DNA from: Oscillospiraceae bacterium
GTDB lineage: Bacteria > Bacillota > Clostridia > Oscillospirales > Acutalibacteraceae
Length of the DNA stretch: 32,988 nucleotides
Assembly: GCA_022508705.1 (NCBI GenBank)
Contig: JAFLUO010000004.1
Location: 1 to 32,988, forward strand
Reading direction: 5' to 3'
In this document: positions 1-8,158 of the stretch, piece after piece
How the letters are laid out: each line of letters begins with the position of its first letter
How positions within the stretch are numbered: position 1 is the first letter of the stretch
The notes under the pieces: generated by a model
Seen by the model: the letters and a program-made list of their open reading frames with translations, nothing else
Told to the model about the DNA's origin: nothing
Databases searched by the model: none
Made by a program: the position numbers and the translations under genes

Positions 1-446
1 GGAGTCATAAAGTTTGCAACCATATTAAGACAACCGCAGAAGTTAGTTGCTATTGCCCAGCCGAGTGCTACTATTAAAAGATATGCAAAAAGCATATTGT
101 CGGAAAGCCCTTTGGGTGCTATAAAGCTAAGAACTAAAAGAACACCTGCCGGAATAGTTGCGAATGTTATAAGCGGACGAAATTTGCCTGACTTTGAAGG
201 CTTTCTTCCGTCAATATACATTGAAATAAAGAAGTTAATAATAAATCCTGCAACAGGAAGAATACTGTTGAAAAGAGAAATATAATCTTTGTGTATTTGC
301 AATACATCGGACAGATAAATACTCCTGTAATTACCTATCATACCTGTCATCATGGTGTAGAAGAAAACCGATGCAACATACATAACGAATTCAGGCTTTT
401 TAACGTGCTTTTGAGTATTAGAGGTTGTTATTACGTTTTCTGACAT
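1..446 (-). CDS. GPH/MFS-type sugar:cation symporter, N-terminal part (cut by window edge)
   Basis: Reading the minus strand from ATG at 446 gives 148 codons with no stop before the window edge, so the 3' part is missing. The start follows GGTGAGG (449-455) at good spacing. The visible protein has a short polar N-terminus, then several hydrophobic segments, including FFYTMMTGMIGNY and a stretch ending in GFIINFFISMYIDGRKP. A loop with the basic sequence DGRKPSKSGKFRP follows; this kind of charged cytoplasmic loop after the second or third helix is typical of glycoside-pentoside-hexuronide (MelB-like) symporters in the MFS superfamily. The gene is divergent from the GH3/GH36/GH4 cluster, which suggests it imports an oligosaccharide or glycoside used by those enzymes. 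The family call is fairly safe; the substrate cannot be read from the sequence. Confidence 0.75.
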   Translation of the reverse strand, partial: MSENVITTSNTQKHVKKPEFVMYVASVFFYTMMTGMIGNYRSIYLSDVLQIHKDYISLFNSILPVAGFIINFFISMYIDGRKPSKSGKFRPLITFATIPAGVLLVLSFIAPKGLSDNMLFAYLLIVALGWAIATNFCGCLNMVANFMT

Positions 447-489
447 AACCCTCACCTTTCAATATATAATATTTCTATTTTACAATACC

Positions 490-523
490 ACTTTTGCGTT
501 TGTTTTTCTATTGACGCAGAAGT
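490..523. promoter_or_regulatory. Inverted repeat in the divergent intergenic region (candidate operator)
   Basis: ACTTTTGCGT (490-499) and ACGCAGAAGT (514-523) form a 10-bp inverted repeat with one mismatch and a 14-nt spacer. It lies between the divergent symporter and GH3 genes, where a shared sugar-responsive regulator could bind. No T-tract follows, so it is not a terminator. No regulator was matched to it. Confidence 0.3.
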
Positions 524-618
524 AGAATAAAGCGACGAATAATAGTGCAAATGGTACAACGCAGTATTTAATAGCCATTATGACGGAATATAAGACTTGA
601 GTTTGAACATTTCATCAA

Positions 619-647
619 TTTACAAAGCAAGAAAATAATGTTAATAT
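619..647 (+). promoter_or_regulatory. Candidate sigma-A promoter for the GH3-GH36-GH4 series
   Basis: TTTACA (619-624), a 17-nt spacer and TAATAT (642-647) lie about 33 nt before the GH3 start, with the ribosome binding site between them. The match to consensus is moderate and was found by eye. Confidence 0.4.
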
Positions 648-679
648 AAAATGTAAACTTATTTTGGAGGGTTATGTTT

Positions 680-3460
680 ATGAAAAAGCATGTAAGAAGC
701 ACTGTTGCGGTTATTCTTGCGCTTGTTTTGGCCGTTTTAGCCGCTGTGGGAACGTTTGCCGTTTCCGATATGATAGCAGACGGCACAAAAGAGGACGCAG
801 TAAGAATTGCAAAGCAAATTCAGGCTGAAGGTACTGTCTTAATTGAAAATAAAGACGGTCTTTTGCCTCTTGCAAATAAAAAAGTAAGTGTTTTCGGCGT
901 TACATCATACAATCCCAATTTGGGCGGCGGCGGAAGCGGAAGCATTGAGACCGATGAAGCAATTGACCTTTTTGAAGGTCTTACTGCCGCAGGCATTGAA
1001 TACAACAGCATGGTTTATGACGTTTATAAGAGCTATATTGCAGATAAAACGTCGTCAAGCTTTGATAATCCGCTTTTAAGTATGGTAGCAGGTCTTCTCG
1101 GCTCATCTATTGACGAGCTTCCCGTTGAAGAAATCGGTCAGAGTGCTTTTAACAGCGCAAAGAGCTTTTCAGACACCGCCATAATTACATTTGGTAAAGC
1201 AGGCAGTGAAATGTCAGATCTTTCTGCAGACGATCTTCGCCTTTCAGCCGTTGAAAAAGAATTGCTTGAAAAGGTTTGCGCTGAATTTTCCAATGTTATT
1301 GTAATTTTCAACAGCTCAAATATCTACGAAATGGATTGGATTGAGGACTACCCCAGCATTAAAGCTGTTCTTCTTACCTGGCTTACGGGTGAGGTAGGGC
1401 TGGACTCCGTAGCAAAGATTATTTCAGGCGACGTTAACCCTTCGGGCAAGCTTCCCGATTCAATAGCTTACAAAATCGAAGATTACCCCACAACTCCAAA
1501 CTTCGGCTCGTTCAAATACAAAAATACTTTAGTTAAGAGCTTTGTAAATTATGCTGAAGATATTTATTTGGGTTACAGATATTTTGAGACCTTTGCCCCT
1601 GAAAAGGTAATGTACCCCTTCGGCTACGGTCTTTCATATACTACATTTGACTGGGAGCCCGTAAGTTATTCCGATTCGGGAGATAACATTACCGTAAAGG
1701 TTAAGGTTACAAACACAGGCTCAGTTGCAGGCAAAGACGTGGTTGAGGTCTATTTTTCAGCACCGTACACCAAGGGCGGAATTGAAAAGAGCGCCGTTGA
1801 GCTTGCAGGCTACGCAAAAACGGGCGAGCTTGACCCTGGAAAGAGCGAAATGGTAACTGTAACATTCGCTAAGAGAGATATGTCGTCTTATTCCGAAAAA
1901 GAGCAGGCTTATGTTCTGGAAAAGGGTAACTATGAAATAAAAATCGGCCATTCCTGCCGTGATTTTGAGGCGGTATATAACTATAAAGCCGCATCAACAA
2001 AGATTTACAAGACAGACGACGTAACAGGTAAGGAAATCAAAAATCTTTTCGGAGATATTAGAGGGGATTTCCCGCTTCTTTCAAGAGCAGGCACAGAGAC
2101 TATGCCCCTTGCTCCCACAAATTTTGTTGCTCCCGATGAGGTTTTGAACTGCGACGTAAGACCCGACGCCATTGAGGGCGAGGTTCCCAAAACAGGCGTA
2201 AATTATGAATCCGGCGTTATCAAGCTTGCAGACGTTTATGCAGACGAATCCCTTTGGGATGCTTACCTTGACCAATTCACGCTTCAGGAAATGATTGACC
2301 TTATTTGCGAGGGCGGCTACAGAACAGAAGCGGTTGAACGTCTCGGACTTCCTGCTACTGTTGACAATGACGGCCCCGGTGCAGTTAAAGGCGACGGCGG
2401 ACTTCTTTACAGTGACACAGGTCTTGGCTTCCCTGCTGAAACCGTTATTGCGGCAACATGGAATGATGCGTTGGCAGAAGAGTACGGCGAGGTTATGGGT
2501 CAGCAGGCAGCAGAGCTTGGGGTTCACGTTTGGTATGCGCCGGGCTGTAACCTTCACCGTCATCCCTGCGGCGGCAGAAACTTTGAGTATTTTTCAGAAG
2601 ATCCGCTTCTTTCGGGCAAAATGGCTGCCGCTGTTATCAGAGGCGCACAGTCAAAGGGCATAATTCCAACGGTTAAGCATTTTGTTTGCGACGAGCAGGA
2701 AACAAATAAGCTTTCTTACGGTATTTTTACTTGGCTTTCAGAGCAAGCACTTCGTGAGCTTTACCTTCGCCCCTTTGAAATAGCAGTTAAAGAGGGTCAT
2801 GCAAAGGGAATTATGACAGCATATAACCGTATAGGACCGTACTGGTGCAGCGGTTACAAAACTCTTGTTACGGATCTTCTTTGCGACGAATGGGGATATG
2901 ACGGATTTATTGTAACAGACGCTTACATCAATGTTACGGGCAGCGGATATATGGACCCTGTTCTTGCAATTTACGCCGGCAACGATGCACTTCTTACGTC
3001 GCTTTGGTATTTTGCAGAAAAGATTCAGTTCCAGATAAATATTAAAGCAACCTATCAGAAAGACCCCGTAGGCTTCGGTCAGGCGCTCAGAAACAGCACC
3101 TACGGCATTTGTAAAATGGTTATGCAAACTGCGGCATTTGACCCGACAGATACCACAGGAAACAAGGGCGGTGCAATTCTCGACTATGAAAACGAGGATA
3201 TTGTAAATTCTCACAACCCGTTAACACCCGATAATGAACCGACAAATCCCGCAAATCCCGAAAATCCGACAGATACTGAAAATCCAAGCAATGTGGGTGA
3301 TCCGAATACACCCAACACAGCAGTCGGAACAAATAATAAATTTACAGCTAAAAAGGTGGTAACGGTGGCAGCAGTTGCGGCTTCGGTTGCGGCAATTGCA
3401 GGCGTAACAGTGTTTGCTGTAAAACGCAAAAAAGAAGAGGAAGAAATTCCGCAGAAATAA
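680..3460 (+). CDS. Membrane-anchored GH3 glycosidase with swapped domain order
   Basis: Glycoside hydrolase family 3 enzyme, probably a beta-glucosidase or beta-xylosidase-type exo-enzyme. The domains are in the swapped order. After an N-terminal hydrophobic anchor or signal (about residues 9-28) comes the GH3 C-terminal domain (EGTVLIENKDGLLPL, then GGGGSGS), then a fibronectin III-like domain (about 335-430), and last the TIM-barrel domain (about 530-800). The barrel carries the family features LPATVDNDGPGAVKG, VKHFVCDEQ and GFIVTDAY, whose Asp747 is the expected nucleophile. A Pro/Asn/Thr-rich linker and a C-terminal transmembrane helix followed by KRKKEEEE end the protein; no LPXTG is present. 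I chose the ATG at 680 rather than 674 because GGAGGG (666-671) is 8 nt from 680 and only 2 nt from 674. It leads a same-strand series with GH36 and GH4 and no terminator between. Exact sugar specificity is not evident. Confidence 0.9.
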   Translation: MKKHVRSTVAVILALVLAVLAAVGTFAVSDMIADGTKEDAVRIAKQIQAEGTVLIENKDGLLPLANKKVSVFGVTSYNPNLGGGGSGSIETDEAIDLFEGLTAAGIEYNSMVYDVYKSYIADKTSSSFDNPLLSMVAGLLGSSIDELPVEEIGQSAFNSAKSFSDTAIITFGKAGSEMSDLSADDLRLSAVEKELLEKVCAEFSNVIVIFNSSNIYEMDWIEDYPSIKAVLLTWLTGEVGLDSVAKIISGDVNPSGKLPDSIAYKIEDYPTTPNFGSFKYKNTLVKSFVNYAEDIYLGYRYFETFAPEKVMYPFGYGLSYTTFDWEPVSYSDSGDNITVKVKVTNTGSVAGKDVVEVYFSAPYTKGGIEKSAVELAGYAKTGELDPGKSEMVTVTFAKRDMSSYSEKEQAYVLEKGNYEIKIGHSCRDFEAVYNYKAASTKIYKTDDVTGKEIKNLFGDIRGDFPLLSRAGTETMPLAPTNFVAPDEVLNCDVRPDAIEGEVPKTGVNYESGVIKLADVYADESLWDAYLDQFTLQEMIDLICEGGYRTEAVERLGLPATVDNDGPGAVKGDGGLLYSDTGLGFPAETVIAATWNDALAEEYGEVMGQQAAELGVHVWYAPGCNLHRHPCGGRNFEYFSEDPLLSGKMAAAVIRGAQSKGIIPTVKHFVCDEQETNKLSYGIFTWLSEQALRELYLRPFEIAVKEGHAKGIMTAYNRIGPYWCSGYKTLVTDLLCDEWGYDGFIVTDAYINVTGSGYMDPVLAIYAGNDALLTSLWYFAEKIQFQINIKATYQKDPVGFGQALRNSTYGICKMVMQTAAFDPTDTTGNKGGAILDYENEDIVNSHNPLTPDNEPTNPANPENPTDTENPSNVGDPNTPNTAVGTNNKFTAKKVVTVAAVAASVAAIAGVTVFAVKRKKEEEEIPQK

Positions 3461-3495
3461 AAAGTAAACAATAACAAACTAAAAGGGGTGGCATT

Positions 3496-5172
3496 ATGTA
3501 TAATTTTTACGCAGAAATCAGCAAAGAGGGCGCAATTAGCGGTCACAGCACTTTGGAGAACGAAGATTTTGTTTTTGATTTTTCTGAAAGCGACGGCAAA
3601 ATTAAAGGAACGGTTACGGCTCTTACGGACTTTACCTTCCGTTCAATTTCACTTACAACAGAGCGTGAATTCGGCTTTGATGATTTGTTTTACGCTAACG
3701 GTTATCAGTCCTGGACAACGTCAAGGGAATTTTGCCAAAGCGATTATCTTCACGGCATAATTAAGTTTAGTAAAATTTCAAAATTTACAGAGGATTTAGC
3801 GTCTGTCACAGGGGATTATAAATTTGCTTCCTATGGAGAAACAGGCGTATTCCATTCTTATACGTATTGCTATTTCAGAAAGCGTGGACAAAGGGGAATA
3901 ACTCTTTACGGCTCAAAAACCGAAAGAAAAGGATTTACGGTTTTTGAAACCGATATGAACAAAAATACGTTCAAGATTTATAAGGATATAGAGGGCGTTT
4001 CCCTTAAAGCAGGGGAAACCTATGAGGTGTTTGACATTATCGAGCTTACGGGCGATTTTGACAATGTAATGGACGATTATTTCTTCGGATTTGTAGGTTG
4101 CAAAAAGCCGAGAGAAAGGCACTTGGCAGGCTATACATCTTGGTATAACTATTTCCAAAAAATCAACGAGCAAATAATCTTGCGTGACCTTAACGGAATG
4201 GACAGAGCCCAAGAAGAGGTTAACATTTTCCAGATTGACGACGGTTATGAATCTGCTGTGGGCGATTGGCTCAGGGTAGATGCTGAAAAATTCCCCAACG
4301 GAATGAAATATATTGCAGATAAAATTCACGAAAAAGGCTATAAAGCAGGAATTTGGCTGGCGCCCTTTAATGCACAAAGAAGCTCTGCCATTTTAGCCGC
4401 CCACCCAGATTGGGTAATTCATGATAATGAAACGGGCAAACCGCTCTTAGGGTGCCCGGGCTGGGGCGGCGCTTATACCTTTGATATTTACAATGAGGAA
4501 TTCAAAGCCTATCTTAAAACTGTATTTGACACATATCTTAACGATTGGGGTTATGATATGGTCAAACTCGATTTCCTTTATTCACAGTGTATGCAGCCAC
4601 GAAACGGCAAATCAAGAGGCGAAATAATGTGCGATGCAGTCGATTTGCTTCGTGAGCTTGTGGGCGATAAGCTCATTCTCGGCTGCGGTGTTCCGCTGGG
4701 CGCATGCATAGGTATATTTGATGCCTGCCGAATAGGCTGTGACGCAAACAAGAATTTTGTAGAGCCATTTTACAATAAACTCGGTTTAAACTGTGAGCTT
4801 CCGTCATGTCAGAATGCAATAAATAACGCGATTTTCCGCAGTCATCTTGACGGCAGAGCATTCACCAGCGACCCTGACGTTTTCTTCCTTCGTAACACGA
4901 ATATTAAATTCAATTTACAGCAAAAACTGCTCCTCGGCAAAATCAATGCAGTTTGCGGAAATGTTCTTTTCGTATCTGACAATGCAGGCGATTACGATGA
5001 ACAAACAGTCGCTTATTTAAAGGATTTCTTTAAGGATAAGGATTATAAAATTAAGATGGCGGAGTATGTGAGCCGAGATGTTATCTTGCTTGAATTTTCC
5101 GAGGACGGAGTAGAAAAACAGCTTAAATTCAACATTAAAAACGGCAACAGCAATATAGGAAAAGTTTTGTAA
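3496..5172 (+). CDS. GH36 alpha-galactosidase
   Basis: Retaining alpha-galactosidase of family GH36, 558 aa, close to the length of the compact Thermotoga-type enzymes (about 550 aa). There is no signal peptide, so it should act in the cytoplasm. An N-terminal beta-sandwich region (about residues 1-200, with ANGYQSW) precedes the barrel. Barrel motifs include FQIDDGYE, GIWLAPF, MVKLDFLY with Asp359 as expected nucleophile, and CRIGCDAN with Asp416 as expected acid/base; the spacing of 57 residues fits the family. The start at 3496 follows GGGGTGG. It sits 35 nt after the GH3 gene and ends one base before the next start, so it is very likely co-transcribed with both. The context suggests use of raffinose-type or galactose-decorated oligosaccharides. 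Confidence 0.92.
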   Translation: MYNFYAEISKEGAISGHSTLENEDFVFDFSESDGKIKGTVTALTDFTFRSISLTTEREFGFDDLFYANGYQSWTTSREFCQSDYLHGIIKFSKISKFTEDLASVTGDYKFASYGETGVFHSYTYCYFRKRGQRGITLYGSKTERKGFTVFETDMNKNTFKIYKDIEGVSLKAGETYEVFDIIELTGDFDNVMDDYFFGFVGCKKPRERHLAGYTSWYNYFQKINEQIILRDLNGMDRAQEEVNIFQIDDGYESAVGDWLRVDAEKFPNGMKYIADKIHEKGYKAGIWLAPFNAQRSSAILAAHPDWVIHDNETGKPLLGCPGWGGAYTFDIYNEEFKAYLKTVFDTYLNDWGYDMVKLDFLYSQCMQPRNGKSRGEIMCDAVDLLRELVGDKLILGCGVPLGACIGIFDACRIGCDANKNFVEPFYNKLGLNCELPSCQNAINNAIFRSHLDGRAFTSDPDVFFLRNTNIKFNLQQKLLLGKINAVCGNVLFVSDNAGDYDEQTVAYLKDFFKDKDYKIKMAEYVSRDVILLEFSEDGVEKQLKFNIKNGNSNIGKVL

Positions 5173-5173
5173 A

Positions 5174-6544
5174 ATGATTAAAATTGCGGTAATCGGCGGC
5201 GGTGGAGTTCGCTCAATGTTCTTGGCAAAAAGCATAGCCAACAGAGCAAAAGATTTAAACATAACGGAGCTTGTCTTTATGGACAACGATTCCGAAAAAT
5301 TAAATATTTACGGCAAAATGGCTAAAGAAGTTGCAAAAAGGCTTGCACCCTATATGAAATTTTCTTTGACGGAAGACCCCATTGAAGCCGTAAGCGGTGC
5401 GGATTATGTAATAACCACCATTCGTGCAGGCGGCGACAAAATGCGGTGCCGTGATGAGCGAATCGCACTTGATATGGGATGTTTAGGGCAGGAAACAACG
5501 GGTGCGGCAGGTTTTTCCTTTGCCATGCGCAGTATTCCCGCGTTGGCGCAGTATTGTGAATATGTCAAAAAATACGCGAAGCCTGCTTGCAAGGTTTTCA
5601 ATTTTACCAATCCTGCCGGGGTGGTGTCGCAAACCCTTCGTGATATGGGCTATGATTTCACCTTCGGTATATGCGACGCCCCCTCGGGTATGCTTCGCTC
5701 ATTTGAGGAGTTTTTGGGTTTGCCTTTAGGCTCAACTGAGGCTTTTTGCTACGGGCTTAACCACCTTTCATTTTTTAATGAGATAATTTCTAACGGCGAA
5801 AATGTTGTTCCGAAGCTAATAGACAGTGACGGTGCTTATAAACAAACCGATTTAAGATATTTCAAAAAAGAGGATTTACTCAAAAAGCAGTTTATCCCCA
5901 ATGAATATCTGTACTATTTTTATGAGCCTGAAAAATCTGTTCAAAATATTTTGAATGCGCCAATGACCCGCGGCGAGCAGATAGAAAAAATCAACCGTGC
6001 AATGACGGCGGCGCTTAAAAATATTGATATTGAAAATGATTTTCAAAAGGCGCTGGAGATTTTTGAGCATTATTACGGCATGCGTGAAAACTCCTATATG
6101 GCAAGCGAAACGGGCGAAAAGCGTGACAAAAATTATAAATTTGACATTTACGCTCCCGATGACGGCGGTTATGCAGGCGTGGCTTTGGGAATAGTTGACG
6201 CACTTATTTCAAAAACCGAGAAAACCGTTATTGCCTGCGTGCCTAATAAAAATAAGGCGCTTGATTTTCTTTGTGAAACAGATACAGTTGAAATATCCTG
6301 TAAGATAATAGACGGGGAAGCAGTACCGCTTTCGCCAAAGATAGTTTCCGACGAAAACAAAGAGCTGATTTTAGCAGTCAAAGAATACGAAAGACTGGCG
6401 TCAAAGGCAATTCGCTTGCACGATAGACAGTCGGCAATAGAGGCACTGACGGTTCATCCGCTGGTCCACAACAGAGAAGCGGCGGAAAAGCTTACGGAAA
6501 AATACGGCGAACTCAATAAAGATTATTTCGGAGAATGGATATGA
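5174..6544 (+). CDS. GH4 family NAD- and metal-dependent glycosidase
   Basis: Family 4 glycosidase, 456 aa. Enzymes of this family cleave glycosides by an NAD-assisted oxidation-elimination mechanism and need a divalent metal. The N-terminal Rossmann motif is IAVIGGGGVR, followed by the family signatures NFTNPAG, GICDAPSG (metal-ligand Cys167) and GLNHLSFF (His197). The CDxP form of the Cys motif is closest to the phospho-alpha-glucosidase branch as I remember it, but no PTS gene is visible, so whether the substrate is phosphorylated is open. It starts one base after the GH36 stop and overlaps the next kinase gene, implying one transcript and coupled translation. Its own Shine-Dalgarno is weak (AGGA, about 13 nt upstream), consistent with coupling to the GH36 gene. 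Confidence 0.88.
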   Translation: MIKIAVIGGGGVRSMFLAKSIANRAKDLNITELVFMDNDSEKLNIYGKMAKEVAKRLAPYMKFSLTEDPIEAVSGADYVITTIRAGGDKMRCRDERIALDMGCLGQETTGAAGFSFAMRSIPALAQYCEYVKKYAKPACKVFNFTNPAGVVSQTLRDMGYDFTFGICDAPSGMLRSFEEFLGLPLGSTEAFCYGLNHLSFFNEIISNGENVVPKLIDSDGAYKQTDLRYFKKEDLLKKQFIPNEYLYYFYEPEKSVQNILNAPMTRGEQIEKINRAMTAALKNIDIENDFQKALEIFEHYYGMRENSYMASETGEKRDKNYKFDIYAPDDGGYAGVALGIVDALISKTEKTVIACVPNKNKALDFLCETDTVEISCKIIDGEAVPLSPKIVSDENKELILAVKEYERLASKAIRLHDRQSAIEALTVHPLVHNREAAEKLTEKYGELNKDYFGEWI

Positions 6545-7449
6545 AAGATTTTGTTGCGGCATTCGGAAAACTGAATTGCGATTTGCTTTTTGCAGGCATG
6601 CCACGCATCCCAAACGAGGGAGAAGAGATATATTCAAAGGATTTTAAAGTGTGCCTTGGCGGCGGACTGCCTGCCACCATGATAAACTGCGCAAGGCTGG
6701 GCGTTCCTGCAAAGCTTGGCACGTTTTTAGGGGAAGATATGTTCTCCGATTTTGCAAAGGGTGAGCTTTTGAAATACGGCGTAGAATATGTGCCCTTTAA
6801 AAGCAATTCTTATCCCCTTAACATTACGTCTGCAATTATCACCGAACGGGACAGAACCTTTGTGTCCTATGGCGGAACGGAAAATTACAGCGATGAGATG
6901 CTTGAAAAGATTTACGGGGTATTAAAGGGCGCAAAAATTGTTGCCATGCAGGAGAAAATCCTGCCCGTTTATGAACAGCTGAAAAAAGACGGAACTGTTT
7001 TAGTGCTGGATACTGGCTATTCAGAAGATATGTCAATTGATAATTTGCGTGACTACATAAAGATTGCCGACTATTACACGCCGAATATTGACGAAACTGA
7101 AAAAATCACGGGAACAAGAGATTACAAAAAAGCTCTCGACTTTCTCCGTGATTATTTTGAAAAGCCCATAGTAAAGCTTGGCCGTGAGGGCTGTGCGGGC
7201 TTTGACGGCGATTATTTTGTTGTTCCCGAAATTGAAGAGTTTTCATGTGTTGATGCAACGGGCGCAGGAGATGCTTTTCTTTCAGGGTTTATTACTGGGC
7301 TTTATAATGGTGATGATTTTCGCAAATGTATTCTTATGGGCAATATTACAGGCGGAAAGTGCGTAACCGGAGTGGGCTGTCTTACGGAATATTTAACAAA
7401 AGACGAGCTAAATCATTATATAAAAAGATACTTTACTAAAATATTGTGA
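6541..7449 (+). CDS. PfkB (ribokinase) family sugar kinase
   Basis: Carbohydrate kinase of the PfkB/ribokinase superfamily, 302 aa, the normal length. The N-terminal motif GGGLPATMINCARLG and the C-terminal signature DATGAGDAFLSG are present; Asp244 in GAGD is the expected catalytic base. I chose the ATG at 6541 over 6535 because the GGAG at 6530-6533 gives a 7-nt spacing to 6541, and this start makes an ATGA overlap with the GH4 stop. The coupling suggests it phosphorylates the sugar or sugar acid released by GH4 or its neighbours. Fructokinase, keto-deoxygluconate kinase or another member cannot be told apart by eye. Confidence 0.88.
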   Translation: MKDFVAAFGKLNCDLLFAGMPRIPNEGEEIYSKDFKVCLGGGLPATMINCARLGVPAKLGTFLGEDMFSDFAKGELLKYGVEYVPFKSNSYPLNITSAIITERDRTFVSYGGTENYSDEMLEKIYGVLKGAKIVAMQEKILPVYEQLKKDGTVLVLDTGYSEDMSIDNLRDYIKIADYYTPNIDETEKITGTRDYKKALDFLRDYFEKPIVKLGREGCAGFDGDYFVVPEIEEFSCVDATGAGDAFLSGFITGLYNGDDFRKCILMGNITGGKCVTGVGCLTEYLTKDELNHYIKRYFTKIL

Positions 7450-7471
7450 TATGATAAAATTATTTAAATAA
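7432..7471 (+). promoter_or_regulatory. Candidate promoter and palindrome upstream of the TetR gene
   Basis: TTTACT (7432-7437), 17 nt, TAAAAT (7455-7460) could start a transcript for the TetR gene inside the end of the kinase gene. A perfect 12-bp palindrome, TTATTTAAATAA (7460-7471), lies right after the -10 box, where an autoregulating TetR protein could bind. AT-rich palindromes arise easily by chance, so this is tentative. Confidence 0.3.
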
Positions 7472-7503
7472 ATGTTTGAGGAGGAATTGTTCTGGACCTC
7501 AAA

Positions 7504-8145
7504 ATGCATCATAAACTGACATTTGACAATATTCCGCCTGAAAAGCGTGCAAGGGTAATTGATGCGGCAACTAAGGAATTTGCAAAAAAAGGTTATCACG
7601 ACGCCTCTGTCAGCAGTATTGCGGCGAAAGCCGGAATTAGTGTCGGGGCAATTTACAAGTATTTTGAAAACAAACAGGATTTGTTTTTGACAATAATTGA
7701 CGAGAGCATTGTCCGTATCGAAAATCTTTTGTTGGGTCTTGCCAAAACAGACGAAGACGTAATGATAAAGGTTGAGAAAATTCTCCGTGAAATAATATCT
7801 GTTTCACGGGAGGACGGAGTTTTAATAAACCTTTACAATTCAATGACATCAATAAACGACAAAAAGCTTGCAAGTCAGTTTGCCAAGGAAATGGAGCAGA
7901 TTACCGCCGAAATTTACACCCGTGCCATTATTGAGGGGCAGGCAAACGGAGAGATACGCAAAGATATTGACCCAAAGGTTGCCGCGTTTTTAATTGACGA
8001 TTTATTTATGTCGTTACAATTTTCATTTGCAAACGATTATTATATTCAGCGTTTTAAGATTTATTGCGGGGAAAACGCAATAGACAAAGACGAGTTTATA
8101 ATTCACGAAGTTCTTAAATTTGTTAAATCCGCACTTAAAGTATAA
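7504..8145 (+). CDS. TetR/AcrR family transcriptional regulator
   Basis: TetR-type repressor, 213 aa. The N-terminal helix-turn-helix is clear: ATKEFAKKGYHDASVSSIA, then GISVGAIYKYFENKQDL. The helical ligand-binding remainder is not recognisable as to ligand. The start is a problem: the strong GAGGAGG (7478-7484) is 19 nt from the ATG at 7504, yet 7 nt from an in-frame CTG at 7492. An in-frame TGA at 7477 closes the frame and there is no in-frame GTG or TTG between, so translation may begin at CTG, adding four residues. The gene ends 13 nt before the FGGY kinase start and probably controls that kinase or the whole sugar cluster. Confidence 0.9.
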   Translation: MHHKLTFDNIPPEKRARVIDAATKEFAKKGYHDASVSSIAAKAGISVGAIYKYFENKQDLFLTIIDESIVRIENLLLGLAKTDEDVMIKVEKILREIISVSREDGVLINLYNSMTSINDKKLASQFAKEMEQITAEIYTRAIIEGQANGEIRKDIDPKVAAFLIDDLFMSLQFSFANDYYIQRFKIYCGENAIDKDEFIIHEVLKFVKSALKV

Positions 8146-8158
8146 AGGAGAATGTGAT

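Noticed and set aside
2081-3214. Long minus-strand open frames inside the GH3 gene and similar ones elsewhere
   Set aside because: They lie antisense to a clearly conserved gene, lack ribosome binding sites and show no recognisable domains; they are frame shadows.
3271-3460. Sortase (LPXTG) anchor at the GH3 C-terminus
   Set aside because: There is a Pro-rich linker, helix and charged tail, but no LPXTG-like motif before the helix; a plain transmembrane anchor fits better.
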